Positions 7,951-15,862 of a stretch of DNA of 64,000 bases are shown here, in pieces. This DNA is from Lachnospiraceae bacterium (GTDB lineage: Bacteria > Bacillota > Clostridia > Lachnospirales > Lachnospiraceae): contig JAAUZJ010000043.1 in NCBI GenBank assembly GCA_014804695.1, forward strand, positions 1-64,000, written 5' to 3'. The position numbers and the translations under genes are program-made. The notes beneath the pieces are model-generated. The model was not told the origin of the DNA and did not search any database. It saw only the letters and a list, made by a program, of their open reading frames with translations. Positions within the stretch are counted from its first letter, which is position 1; each line of letters begins with the position of its first letter.

Positions 7951-7982
7951 CATGGTTTGTCGGCAAATTAAAAACCGTAATT

Positions 7983-8015
7983 CCCGACGTACAGATTTTT
8001 TCCCCGAAATACAGA
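7983..8015 (-). promoter_or_regulatory. tandem 20-bp direct repeat, candidate LytTR operator C
   Basis: Units CCCGACGTACAGATTTTTT at 7983 and CCCGAAATACAG at 8003, period 20 bp. The second unit is degenerate at its end. It is upstream of the LytTR/GHKL operon, which suggests autoregulation. The unit and the hairpin next to it are copied almost exactly at 9746-9815. Confidence 0.65.
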
Positions 8016-8052
8016 AAAAAGACCGGGAAAGGTACTTGACAAACCTTCCCCG
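8015..8052 (-). terminator. intrinsic terminator after the 52-codon frame
   Basis: Stem CGGGAAAGGT (8024-8033) against ACCTTCCCCG (8043-8052), one mismatch, followed on the minus strand by a run of six T (8015-8020). It begins about 20 bases past the stop of the small frame at 8071. Confidence 0.65.
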
Positions 8053-8070
8053 ATATTATATAGCCATATA

Positions 8071-8229
8071 TCACCCCCCTGTTTCTCTTACATTTCCAAC
8101 AAAGTCTAATTCCAGAGCAGTATCCCGATCATTACATTCCCTTCGCATATTATGCAAGTGCCTTTTCCACAAATCCCAATTAGCTTTTGTTTCTTCAAAA
8201 GTTCCATTGTTATCCATACCATTAATCAT
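8071..8229 (-). CDS. small protein of unknown function (52 residues)
   Basis: ATG at 8229 is preceded by TTGGGGAAATCATA. The 52-residue product begins MINGMDNNGTFEETKANWDL and ends FVGNVRETGG; it is hydrophilic, helical and has no signal peptide. Its stop is followed 20 bases on by an intrinsic terminator, so a transcript ends here. The opening 'M.INGM' recalls the FlxA-like heads (MTINGING) but the rest does not match. It lies between the sigma/anti-sigma operon and the LytTR operon. Function unknown; coding status rests on the start, stop and terminator. Confidence 0.45.
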   Translation of the reverse strand: MINGMDNNGTFEETKANWDLWKRHLHNMRRECNDRDTALELDFVGNVRETGG

Positions 8230-8493
8230 TATGATTTCCCCAATATATTTTTCATTTTTACTTTAATATAAAATTATCTAAAAATTATCTAAAAATCATC
8301 TAACTTAAAGATTTTATCCTCTTTATACGCTTATTTCTGCAAATAATCATAAATGTCAACTAAAATGCTCATTATTTAATAACTTCTTGCTGCACTTCTA
8401 TACTTTCTGCTATTACGACTAATTTAGAACGAAAAAGACAGCCACCTCATTGAAATGACTGCCCTTAAAGTAACTGTTCTTTGTTTAGATTTA
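8230..8493. other. intergenic, AT-rich, short tandem repeats
   Basis: About 260 bases. It contains three imperfect copies of AAAATTATCTA around 8269-8300, which may be promoter or operator elements for the small gene at 8229. Nothing else is recognised. Confidence 0.3.
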
Positions 8494-9126
8494 TCAGTCA
8501 CCTATAGGCAAATTATCGCCTTGTTCCCAAATAAGCTTACAATTATCAGGAGTGCCATAATATACGGCTATATAATCCTTCGCAGATTGATTAAAACCAT
8601 AAACCATAATTTCGCTTTCCATATCTGTAAGTTTGTCCTTGATTATAGTTCTTTGAACAGAAATATATAAATTTCCGTAATCATCAACATAAGTTTCAAT
8701 GTTTCCCCCGCAATATCCATCATGCAGTTCCATTCTTATAGAAATCTGCGTATCCGACAACTTATAGGCAGATATAGAAACCTGTTCGGGTGACACCATA
8801 CTTCCTTGATATTCAAATAGTACATAGTACGTTCCAAAGACAACTGAAAGCACAATCGTTGCGATTGATATGCCTATCAGGAAAGATTTTAAAAGCGAAC
8901 GTTTCCATGAATGTGCTATTTTGCCTAATACAGCACTATCCTCTTTATTTTCCTCTCTTTCTTTTACTCTAATCGTGTATTCACTCTTTAGTTGGCGAAG
9001 CATTTTAGAACAAACTTCACATTCCGGTAAATGTTCTTCAATCATTTTTCTACTGTCCGCTGAACATACATCGTCACAATAAAGCGGCAGCATATCTTGA
9101 ATAATATCGCATGAAACCTTAGTCAT
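8494..9126 (-). CDS. zinc-finger anti-sigma factor 1
   Basis: A 210-residue membrane protein. The N-terminal zinc-binding anti-sigma domain has 'YCDDVCSADSRKMIEEHLPE' followed by CEVC (the H-x3-C-x2-C pattern). One membrane segment follows at about residues 77-100 ('SFLIGISIATIVLSVVFG'). The extracytoplasmic domain of ~110 residues is rich in beta strands and probably senses an envelope signal. Its ATG overlaps the sigma stop by eight bases (ATGACTAA), typical of translational coupling between a sigma factor and its inhibitor. Confidence 0.85.
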   Translation of the reverse strand: MTKVSCDIIQDMLPLYCDDVCSADSRKMIEEHLPECEVCSKMLRQLKSEYTIRVKEREENKEDSAVLGKIAHSWKRSLLKSFLIGISIATIVLSVVFGTYYVLFEYQGSMVSPEQVSISAYKLSDTQISIRMELHDGYCGGNIETYVDDYGNLYISVQRTIIKDKLTDMESEIMVYGFNQSAKDYIAVYYGTPDNCKLIWEQGDNLPIGD

Positions 9127-9622
9127 ATTCTTCCTCCTTTATCTGCTCAATAAGTTTCAATTTAGCTCGATGAAAAGTAACCCTTGCCCAGCTTTCAGTT
9201 TTGTCAAAAAGTTTCGCAATGTCACGAAAAGATAATTCTCCAAGAACACGCAGGGAAAACACTTCTTTGAACGGCTCTGGTAAATAATGAAGCAGTTTGT
9301 GTATTTCAAAAGCTTTTTCCTTTTGTCCAAGCAGAATTTCGATTGAATTTGTATCATCAACAAGTTCATTAGAAACAGCGTCAAGATCGACATTTCTCTT
9401 TCTGCGTTTATCATATAGGAAAAAGGAATGTTTCGCTATTTGACAAAGCCACGTTGATATTTTACAGTCTCCGCGAAAACTCTCATAGTTTTTCATTGCC
9501 TTAAAGAAAGTGTCTTGTGTTAATTCTTCTGCAAGTTCTTCATCATGACAAAGTGCCAATAAAAACTTATAGACATCTTGAAAGTATAGAGCGTATATTT
9601 CGTTAAAATCAGAATCGTTCAA
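9119..9622 (-). CDS. ECF RNA polymerase sigma factor 1
   Basis: A 167-residue ECF sigma. Region 2 is at residues ~5-75 ('YALYFQDVYKFLLALCHDEE', then 'ELTQDTFFKAMKN' and 'STWLCQIAKH') and region 4 at ~105-160 ('EPFKEVFSLRVLGELSFRDI', 'ESWARVTFHRAKLKL'). I chose TTG at 9622 (LNDSDFNEIY) because GGGGAGG lies ten bases upstream; a longer frame from a TTG at 9655 would read through that site. Co-transcribed with its anti-sigma. The upstream region carries the 20-bp LytTR-type repeat, so its level may be set by the two-component system as well as by its anti-sigma. Confidence 0.87.
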   Translation of the reverse strand: MNDSDFNEIYALYFQDVYKFLLALCHDEELAEELTQDTFFKAMKNYESFRGDCKISTWLCQIAKHSFFLYDKRRKRNVDLDAVSNELVDDTNSIEILLGQKEKAFEIHKLLHYLPEPFKEVFSLRVLGELSFRDIAKLFDKTESWARVTFHRAKLKLIEQIKEEEYD

Positions 9623-9709
9623 TCTCCATTCACCTCCCCTCAAGGATAAGAGCAACTATATCAATTTTTGTTACAGTCTAATATACAAAAAGTTATTACC
9701 TTCTGGTTT

Positions 9710-9715
9710 ATTATA
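9710..9715 (-). promoter_or_regulatory. candidate -10 of sigma 1 operon
   Basis: TATAAT on the minus strand, 31 bases downstream of the repeat at 9746, matching the arrangement at the LytTR operon promoter. Confidence 0.45.
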
Positions 9716-9745
9716 TATGTTGTTACCCCTTAGGGAATTGTAATT

Positions 9746-9778
9746 CCCGACGTACAGATTTTTTCCCCGAAAGACAGA
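9746..9778 (-). promoter_or_regulatory. tandem 20-bp direct repeat, candidate LytTR operator D
   Basis: Units CCCGACGTACAGATTTTTT at 9746 and CCCGAAAGACAG at 9766, period 20 bp, upstream of the first ECF sigma operon. Closest relative is operator C; both have a degenerate second unit. Confidence 0.65.
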
Positions 9779-9815
9779 TAAAAGACCGGGAAAGGTACTC
9801 GACAAACCTTTCCCG
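9779..9815 (-). terminator. intrinsic terminator after the sigma 2/anti-sigma 2 operon
   Basis: Perfect 10-bp stem CGGGAAAGGT (9787-9796) and ACCTTTCCCG (9806-9815). The minus strand continues into TCTTTTATC. It lies 70 bases past the anti-sigma 2 stop and abuts operator D, so one compact block ends one operon and controls the next. Confidence 0.65.
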
Positions 9816-9887
9816 ATTTTATTAAGCCCATATCAAATAACAGTTTCTTCTGTCATATCCCTTTTATATTTTTTCGCTTATTTCCCT

Positions 9888-10724
9888 TCAATAAACACCA
9901 TGCCTGGCTCCATTTTGATACTCGAATAAATAAATAGAATATCCAGTTTCTTTCTGCTCATATTCTTTCGGTAAGTATTCCGCAGGGAATACAATATCTT
10001 CCTCCTTTATAAACTGCAGGAAAACATACGCAATTTTTCCTTCTCCAATTAACAAGGCATATTCATAACAGTGATTATCAGCATCTATTGTTACATAAGC
10101 CGGATATGAAAAAGAATCCGTATCATACACGATTGGCTGTATTCTGCCCTCATACTCCTCCTGTATTCCCTCCAAACGTTCAATTTCCTTTGAATAAGCG
10201 TCCTCTTCATAACTACACTCAAGATAAATCTGTGCTGTCGGATCAAGAAAAGTGTCAGCATAGTAATACGAATACTTATATACTTCCATGTTATCACTTA
10301 GTTGTTTTGGAAAGATATCCAGCTTGCTATATCCATTAAATTCTTCAAATACTCCATAATCATCTATATTTGTAGATGTATAGCAGTCTTTCCGTCCATC
10401 TTGCACTGCAAAAATAATCACCCCTGCCACTAACAAAACCCTGATAACAATTATTACAAATAAAATGCCGGCTACAATTCCAATAGATGCAAAAATGGTG
10501 TTTCGTTTTTTGATTTTTTTCTTTACCTCCTGCATGGAAGCAAGCTGCTGTTTTTCATATATCGCCCTATCCATTGAGACACTTTGTTGCATTTCTGTAT
10601 AGATATTTTTACACTCCTCACAAGTACTGATATGCTCTTGTACCGCCTCCGCACTGTCCTTACTGCATACCCGGTCACAATATAAAGGCAATAAATCTCG
10701 AATCAAATTACATGAATATTTCAT
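9888..10724 (-). CDS. zinc-finger anti-sigma factor 2
   Basis: A 278-residue protein: N-terminal zinc-finger anti-sigma domain ('LYCDRVCSKDSAEAVQEHIS' then TCEEC), a basic linker 'KKKIKKRNT', one membrane segment at ~77-105 ('FASIGIVAGILFVIIVIRVL'), and a ~170-residue extracytoplasmic domain with 'SYEEDAYSKEIERLEGIQEE' and beta strands. Its ATG overlaps the sigma 2 stop by four bases (ATGA). The outer domain is larger than that of the neighbouring anti-sigma factors and not related to them by eye, suggesting a different signal. Confidence 0.85.
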   Translation of the reverse strand: MKYSCNLIRDLLPLYCDRVCSKDSAEAVQEHISTCEECKNIYTEMQQSVSMDRAIYEKQQLASMQEVKKKIKKRNTIFASIGIVAGILFVIIVIRVLLVAGVIIFAVQDGRKDCYTSTNIDDYGVFEEFNGYSKLDIFPKQLSDNMEVYKYSYYYADTFLDPTAQIYLECSYEEDAYSKEIERLEGIQEEYEGRIQPIVYDTDSFSYPAYVTIDADNHCYEYALLIGEGKIAYVFLQFIKEEDIVFPAEYLPKEYEQKETGYSIYLFEYQNGARHGVY

Positions 10725-11194
10725 TTAAGCTCCTCCTTGATCATCAATTTGGCCCGGTGGTAAGTCACTCTTGCCCAACTCTCCGTTTTACCATGAATAC
10801 TGCCAATTTCCTTAAAACTCAATTCACCGAAGGTTCTCATCCAGAATACTTCCTTGTATGGTTCTTTCATCCTATGCAAAATCACATGAATCTGCTCTGC
10901 TTCCTCCCTGTCAATTATTTTTTCTTCAATAGTTCCTTCTGATTCCAACCCTTCTAAAGAACTCTCCGGATCAAGTTTTTTCTCTCTGCAGTAATTATAA
11001 AATGTGTTTTTGGCAATCTGTATCATCCACACATTTACTTTACATTCGCCCTTAAAGGAATCCATTTTCTTTAACACTTTAAAAAATGTTTCCTGTGTGA
11101 TTTCCTCTGCAATATGTTCATTTCTGCATAATCCCAGCACATAGAAATAGACTTGACTATAATACCGCTTATATAATTCTTCAAAAGCACCCAT
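10721..11194 (-). CDS. ECF RNA polymerase sigma factor 2
   Basis: A 157-residue ECF sigma with ATG at 11194 after GGGAGGTTGCATA. Region 2: 'LYKRYYSQVYFYVLGLCRNE' and 'EITQETFFKVLKKMDSF'. Region 4: 'EPYKEVFWMRTFGELSFKEI' and 'ESWARVTYHRAKLMI'. It closely resembles sigma 1 and sigma 3, so the three are a local paralogue family. No LytTR-type repeat was found upstream of this copy. Confidence 0.88.
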   Translation of the reverse strand: MGAFEELYKRYYSQVYFYVLGLCRNEHIAEEITQETFFKVLKKMDSFKGECKVNVWMIQIAKNTFYNYCREKKLDPESSLEGLESEGTIEEKIIDREEAEQIHVILHRMKEPYKEVFWMRTFGELSFKEIGSIHGKTESWARVTYHRAKLMIKEELK

Positions 11195-11302
11195 TATGCA
11201 ACCTCCCTCTTGCGCCTTTCATTAATATGACACACAGAAAGCACAAACGTTACAAAATTGCTACAAAATTTATATTTGTATCGCCACTTTCACTGTATTA
11301 CT

Positions 11303-11911
11303 TCATTCTGCATTGGAAATTTGTAGTGTATCATTCTCCAATTCAACTATCACTTCCAGATATTGTTTTTCATCATTCAAAGCTCTTCCCCAGCTAATGG
11401 AACCAGTATTTTGTGAAAAATTATTATGATATTGCAAATTATATAAAGTGATTCGCTGGCCGCATACTTTATTTTGGTCATTCAAAATATCTTCGGTTTT
11501 AGAATTAAAATAAAGCGATTTACCGACTTCGGTTTCTAAAACAATATAGGTATACCCGCCATCAGTTTTTATTGATAGTGAGATATTGTCTTTCGTAACA
11601 GGGTAACTGATACTCATATAAAGCATTATTGTACTAAGTAATACTATAAATACAAGACATACAGCAGCCACCATTTTAAATATTCTTTTCACTATTTTCT
11701 TTTTGACCGCCGTTATTACATTTGCGTCATTTCCTCTTTGTGTAGTTTCTGCTTTATCAATTTGCTTTCCCGACTTCAAACATTCAAATTCTGCGTTACA
11801 ATCGGAACAATTTTCAAGGTGTTCCTTTACAAATGCCGCTGTATCTTCGCTTAACATATTTTCAAAGTACAACGGCAATAAATCACGAACGATACTACAC
11901 TCTTTTTTCAT
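11303..11911 (-). CDS. zinc-finger anti-sigma factor 3
   Basis: A 202-residue protein. The zinc-finger domain reads 'IVRDLLPLYFENMLSEDTAA', 'VKEHLENCSDCNAE', with the first zinc ligand position held by 'YFEN' rather than 'YCDD' as in the two neighbours. One membrane segment lies at about 80-102 ('MVAAVCLVFIVLLSTIMLYM'). The outer domain is ~100 residues of beta character. The start overlaps the sigma 3 stop by 17 bases. Confidence 0.83.
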   Translation of the reverse strand: MKKECSIVRDLLPLYFENMLSEDTAAFVKEHLENCSDCNAEFECLKSGKQIDKAETTQRGNDANVITAVKKKIVKRIFKMVAAVCLVFIVLLSTIMLYMSISYPVTKDNISLSIKTDGGYTYIVLETEVGKSLYFNSKTEDILNDQNKVCGQRITLYNLQYHNNFSQNTGSISWGRALNDEKQYLEVIVELENDTLQISNAE

Positions 11912-12401
11912 TATTGATTTCCTCCAATCTACTTTGTATCATTTTTCTTGCCCGATGGTAAGTAACACAAGCCCAATTATCCGTCTTGTTATATAGGTCA
12001 CCTATTTCTTTAAAAGACAATTCTCCAAACACACGCCACATAAAAATTTCCTTGTAAGGTTCGGGTATTGTATGTAAAATTTTTCGTATTTGCTGGGTTT
12101 CGTCTTGTATTCCAATCTGTTCTTCAATGAAAACGTTCGGATCTACTATACTCTGCAACTCTGTTTCGTCAACGCTTGTTATCCTTTTACTTTTTTTCAG
12201 ATATGAGTTGTAAGTATTTTTCGCAATTTGGCAAATCCATACACGCATATCACACTCACCACGAAAATCTCCAATGGATTTCATTGCCTTTAAAAATGTT
12301 TCGCTTGTGATTTCCTCTGCAATATGTTCATCACCTGAAAGTTTTCGTATATAGTGGTATACCGATTTAAAATAGGTGTTGTATATCTGTTCAAAATCCA
12401 T
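11895..12401 (-). CDS. ECF RNA polymerase sigma factor 3
   Basis: A 168-residue ECF sigma. ATG at 12401 follows AATGGAGGTGGTAGAGTA; an upstream frame from 12422 reads through this ribosome site. Region 2 includes 'SETFLKAMKSIGDFRGECDM' and region 4 'EPYKEIFMWRVFGELSFKEI' with 'NWACVTYHRARKMI'. First gene of the third sigma/anti-sigma pair. No 20-bp repeat upstream. Confidence 0.88.
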   Translation of the reverse strand: MDFEQIYNTYFKSVYHYIRKLSGDEHIAEEITSETFLKAMKSIGDFRGECDMRVWICQIAKNTYNSYLKKSKRITSVDETELQSIVDPNVFIEEQIGIQDETQQIRKILHTIPEPYKEIFMWRVFGELSFKEIGDLYNKTDNWACVTYHRARKMIQSRLEEINNEKRV

Positions 12402-12798
12402 TACTCTACCACCTCCATTCATCTATAAGACTCCGCAAATGCAAAAATCTTACAAATCTTTTTGTAAAATTATTTGTACTCTGTTCCCCTTGCTCGGAAT
12501 AATGGTGTACTGTCCTTTTCTTGTTTTGTTATAAATTAATATTTACTGATAATAAAAAGGTAGCTGATTGTCTGTTAAGATAATCGCTACCATATGTAAT
12601 CAATATTCAGTTTTCATATTCCCCTTTCTACATTGACATTGTAAATATGGCATACAAAAAACACTTGAATTTCCTATGTTTTTAGCGTATCTTCTCAACG
12701 AAGGGAATTTTTCTATCACAAAGTTAAAATGTATTTACAAACATCTGATATGTTTTCGCCTATATAAGCACTATTATAATTTGTTTTGCTAATTATGC
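12402..12798. other. intergenic stretch between sigma 3 and the ABC transporter operon
   Basis: About 400 bases, AT-rich. It holds the sigma 3 promoter region and a terminator hairpin at 12551-12591. No gene is seen. Confidence 0.4.
12551..12591 (-). terminator. intrinsic terminator
   Basis: GGTAGC (12559-12564) pairs with GCTACC (12586-12591), with further pairing of GATT/AATC inside. On the minus strand a T run (12554-12558) follows. It probably ends the ABC transporter transcript. Confidence 0.6.
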
Positions 12799-13017
12799 TT
12801 ATACTTTTAACCTTGCTTCATATTGCAGTCTGTTATAAACATCTCTCTCGATAGGTCGTACCTGAATACTATTTAGCAAAATGTTATACTTAATTAGGCC
12901 GCACGGATATCCAAAATAATGGTCACGATCAATTACATATATATACAGAACATTATCTACACGATTTCGTGGAATTTGAGCAATTCCACAGGAAGAACAT
13001 TTCTGCTCCTCCTGCAT
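12799..13017 (-). CDS. doubtful small protein with CxxC motif
   Basis: A 72-codon frame, MQEEQKCSSCGIAQIPRNRV, with a single CSSC zinc-ribbon-like motif and a basic C-terminus. No ribosome site precedes the ATG. An overlapping frame in another register (12953-13138) begins four bases after the permease stop. The pair may be the remains of one frameshifted gene, or non-coding. No family recognised. Confidence 0.3.
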   Translation of the reverse strand: MQEEQKCSSCGIAQIPRNRVDNVLYIYVIDRDHYFGYPCGLIKYNILLNSIQVRPIERDVYNRLQYEARLKV

Positions 13018-13141
13018 TTTGTATCGTCATTTTAACTGTCACATCCAAAAGAAGTGCATGACCGGATTTTCCCTTTATCATGCATTTCTTTTTGCGCCAG
13101 GCTACGATAATAGCAATAAAACAGTAAACTTCTGGCATAAA

Positions 13142-14995
13142 TCACTGGCTTTTTTTCAACCTATCTGCAATGGAAGATTTACCAATATGTCTATAAACTA
13201 TTCTTGGCACAACTATACATATTGCTAATATCACACTTGCCATTCCAAATAAAGGAACAAGTGGGAAAGTAAAATCTATATATTCAAATTGTTTTTTCAT
13301 CTCATAAAATAATCCATATACTATAATACTCCCCAATGAAGCTACCAGCATAAATGTGATAAGTGCATAAACAGTTCCCTCAACCATTAATTCTATTTTA
13401 ATTTGCTTTGCACTCTCTCCCACACTTTCCAACAAAGCAAATTCATGCTGACGTGCTAATATTTCTGTTATAATCACACTGATAAAATTTAAAATACCTA
13501 TGGCACAAAGTATAATTGATATACTTTTTCCTATGATATTAAGTGTTGATAAGATCGTCTCCGCTTCTAAACGGGTTTCAATGCCTGAAAACAATACAAT
13601 ATCATTATTATCATTGCAAATTTTTTTTACTGTACTTAGGGCTTGCTCCTGCGAATCTTTTTCAACATGTAACTCTATTTCATATATCTGAGAATCACTG
13701 GCAATTTCTTTAAGGGCTACTTCGGACATATATATACAAGGCAGCCAATTATAGCTTTTTCCAAAATAATCATCAAATTCTGCCGGAAACTCTCCGCCAA
13801 CCGTATACGACACCATTTCGTCGTCAACACAAAAAATTACATTACCGGTATCAATATAGGTCCCTCTGTAAAGATTTCGCAGTATAACAAATTCACCACG
13901 TTCAAAAGCTTCCGCATCTATAGGGTTATCCAGTGTTTCACTTAATTCTGAAAGTTTATCAGCATTGATTCCATAAACATAGCCTGGAAGATTCTTACTA
14001 TTATCATCTTGCTCCATTACTTCCATTTGTATTTTTTTAAATAACTGAAACTGCATATCCACTAAACCTGGCACATTACCCAAATCATTTAGAAGTTCTT
14101 CACTAAATACATCTTTTGATTCATTCAGTATATTATTTGCGTTCTCTGCAGACCTGCTTCTTAAATTGATGCTGTCTTTGTTATAAGATGTGGTCTGTTC
14201 CATAAACATATCTATATTCGTGCTTCCAAGAATTACTATAACTGCCAAAAATGCTGTCAAACCAATAAATAAACCACAGAAAACCTTAATTGCCCTTCCC
14301 GGTACACGGACAATATTTCTACATGCCATTTTCATCGGATTATATTTTGAAGTTCTTATTTTGTGAAAATAACCATATTCCGAAAATTTTACCGCTTCTA
14401 TAACAGATAATCGTGATGCAGTTCTTACAGGTGCATAAGCTCCGGCAATGGCAGTAAAAAAAGTAAAAGCAGCAGCTCCAATAAAAGCAGCCGGGTGAAA
14501 AATAACACCATACTCCTCTGTCTGAAATCCGCTATACATTCTTAAAAATAATGGAACAAATAATTTTGTTGTGAGAATACCAGCCAGCAGACCGCATGGT
14601 ATGCCAATAATACAAAGAGTAACGATCTGTTTGAACATCATTTTCCTAATCTGTTTCTTTTCCATTCCGACTGACTTTAACAGACCGTAAAGCCGAATGT
14701 CTTTAGAAACAGACATGGACATCACGTTATTGATCATAAAAAAACCAGCAGCCACTACAAGAATTCCTATTATTGCGAGAACATATATAATCGGCTCAAT
14801 TTTTCCGTCATTTATCCCGCTCTTTAAACTAAATAGCCGTTGCTGTTCTATTTGATTTACACATAAACTAATAATTGTTGCAAGCATAAAAGTCGTTGTA
14901 AAAATAGCAATCACTATAAAAGCAGACAGATTTTTATTTTCTGAAAGATTTCTTTTTGCCATCTTTCTAATCGTAAGATAAACAGATTTTCTCAT
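13142..14995 (-). CDS. ABC transporter permease, FtsX/MacB type
   Basis: A 617-residue permease with the duplicated FtsX architecture. TM1 is at about 24-46. TM2-4 with the FtsX core follow at about 68-200 ('IIYVLAIIGILVVAAGFFMI', 'IRLYGLLKSVGMEKKQIRKM'), TM5 at ~245, a large extracellular domain at ~270-470, and a second FtsX core at ~480-600 ('RQHEFALLESVGESAKQIKI'). The first extracellular loop is only ~20 residues. Its ATG overlaps the ATPase stop by four bases. Such pairs usually act in antimicrobial-peptide resistance, lipoprotein release or bacteriocin export; the substrate here is unknown. Confidence 0.85.
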   Translation of the reverse strand: MRKSVYLTIRKMAKRNLSENKNLSAFIVIAIFTTTFMLATIISLCVNQIEQQRLFSLKSGINDGKIEPIIYVLAIIGILVVAAGFFMINNVMSMSVSKDIRLYGLLKSVGMEKKQIRKMMFKQIVTLCIIGIPCGLLAGILTTKLFVPLFLRMYSGFQTEEYGVIFHPAAFIGAAAFTFFTAIAGAYAPVRTASRLSVIEAVKFSEYGYFHKIRTSKYNPMKMACRNIVRVPGRAIKVFCGLFIGLTAFLAVIVILGSTNIDMFMEQTTSYNKDSINLRSRSAENANNILNESKDVFSEELLNDLGNVPGLVDMQFQLFKKIQMEVMEQDDNSKNLPGYVYGINADKLSELSETLDNPIDAEAFERGEFVILRNLYRGTYIDTGNVIFCVDDEMVSYTVGGEFPAEFDDYFGKSYNWLPCIYMSEVALKEIASDSQIYEIELHVEKDSQEQALSTVKKICNDNNDIVLFSGIETRLEAETILSTLNIIGKSISIILCAIGILNFISVIITEILARQHEFALLESVGESAKQIKIELMVEGTVYALITFMLVASLGSIIVYGLFYEMKKQFEYIDFTFPLVPLFGMASVILAICIVVPRIVYRHIGKSSIADRLKKSQ

Positions 14996-15672
14996 CTACA
15001 TCCACAACCCCCTTTTATTCTGCCATCTTCTATACGTATTACTGTCTCTGCCATTCTTCCAATATACTCGTCATGCGTGATCATGATTATGGTCTGATGC
15101 AGTTTTAGAGAGATTGCTTTAATCATTGCTAAAACCTCACGGCTCATCTTACTATCAAGATTCCCTGTCGGCTCATCAGCTAATAAAATAGATGGTTTTA
15201 TCGCTAATGCTCTTGCAATAGCTACACGTTGCTGCTGCCCACCCGAAAGCTGGTGCGGGGCAAAATCACGTTTCTGGTCAATTTTAAGGAATTTTAATAT
15301 TACGTCAATATACCGCGCATCCGGAGTTTTCCCATCAAGTTCTATGGGCAATACAATATTTTCATATACGCTTAAAAAAGGGACTAAATTATAACTTTGG
15401 AAAATAAAACCTACATTACGTCTCCTAAACAACGTAATTTCTTCATCTTTCATTGCTGTTAATTCATATCCGTCTACAGTTACTTTGCCCTCTGTAGGTC
15501 GGTCTAAACCTCCTAACATATGAAGCAGTGTACTTTTTCCTGAACCCGACATGCCAACAATTGCTACAAATTTACCGGCAGTTACTTCTAAATTAATTCC
15601 ATCAAGAGCCCGGACAATATTCGGATCTTTCCCGTAATATTTTTTTAAACCTTCAACCTTTATAACAGACAT
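14992..15672 (-). CDS. ABC transporter ATP-binding protein, MacB/LolD type
   Basis: A 226-residue ATPase. ATG at 15672 follows GAGGAGGCAGTAAGA; an in-frame ATG at 15699 lacks a site. Walker A is '[11 protein letters not shown]', the Q loop '[11 protein letters not shown]', the signature '[15 protein letters not shown]', Walker B '[12 protein letters not shown]' and the switch histidine 'MITHD'. The 'TGNLDS' form is characteristic of the MacB/LolD/FtsE group, which fits the FtsX-type permease downstream. TATAAT at 15708-15713 (minus strand) is a candidate -10. Confidence 0.9.
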   Translation of the reverse strand: MSVIKVEGLKKYYGKDPNIVRALDGINLEVTAGKFVAIVGMSGSGKSTLLHMLGGLDRPTEGKVTVDGYELTAMKDEEITLFRRRNVGFIFQSYNLVPFLSVYENIVLPIELDGKTPDARYIDVILKFLKIDQKRDFAPHQLSGGQQQRVAIARALAIKPSILLADEPTGNLDSKMSREVLAMIKAISLKLHQTIIMITHDEYIGRMAETVIRIEDGRIKGGCGCR

Positions 15673-15755
15673 TCTTACTGCCTCCTCGTATATTTTCATT
15701 CAGGTAAATTATAACATATTACCTCTGACTTTTTTAGACTTTTTTAAATCACATA

Positions 15756-15783
15756 TTGACATTCCCTCCCATATCTGTATAAT
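15756..15783 (+). promoter_or_regulatory. sigma-A promoter of potR-potABCD
   Basis: TTGACA (15756-15761), 16-base spacer, TATAAT (15778-15783). Both hexamers are perfect. The leader to potR is about 75 bases and contains the palindrome at 15810-15824. Confidence 0.75.
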
Positions 15784-15809
15784 GAGTATCAGACTTTGTT
15801 TAGTTTTAG

Positions 15810-15824
15810 TAAACTTAAAGTTTA
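15810..15824. promoter_or_regulatory. palindromic operator candidate for PotR
   Basis: TAAACTT-A-AAGTTTA, a perfect 7+1+7 palindrome about 20 bases downstream of the expected transcription start. Its position would let the XRE/cupin regulator block its own operon. Confidence 0.5.
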
Positions 15825-15862
15825 TTATCACTGAATTACGATTATGTAAGAAAGGACTATTT

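Noticed and set aside
12953..13138. 61-codon minus-strand frame after the FtsX permease
   Set aside because: No ribosome site and it overlaps the 72-codon frame in another register; at most part of a decayed gene.
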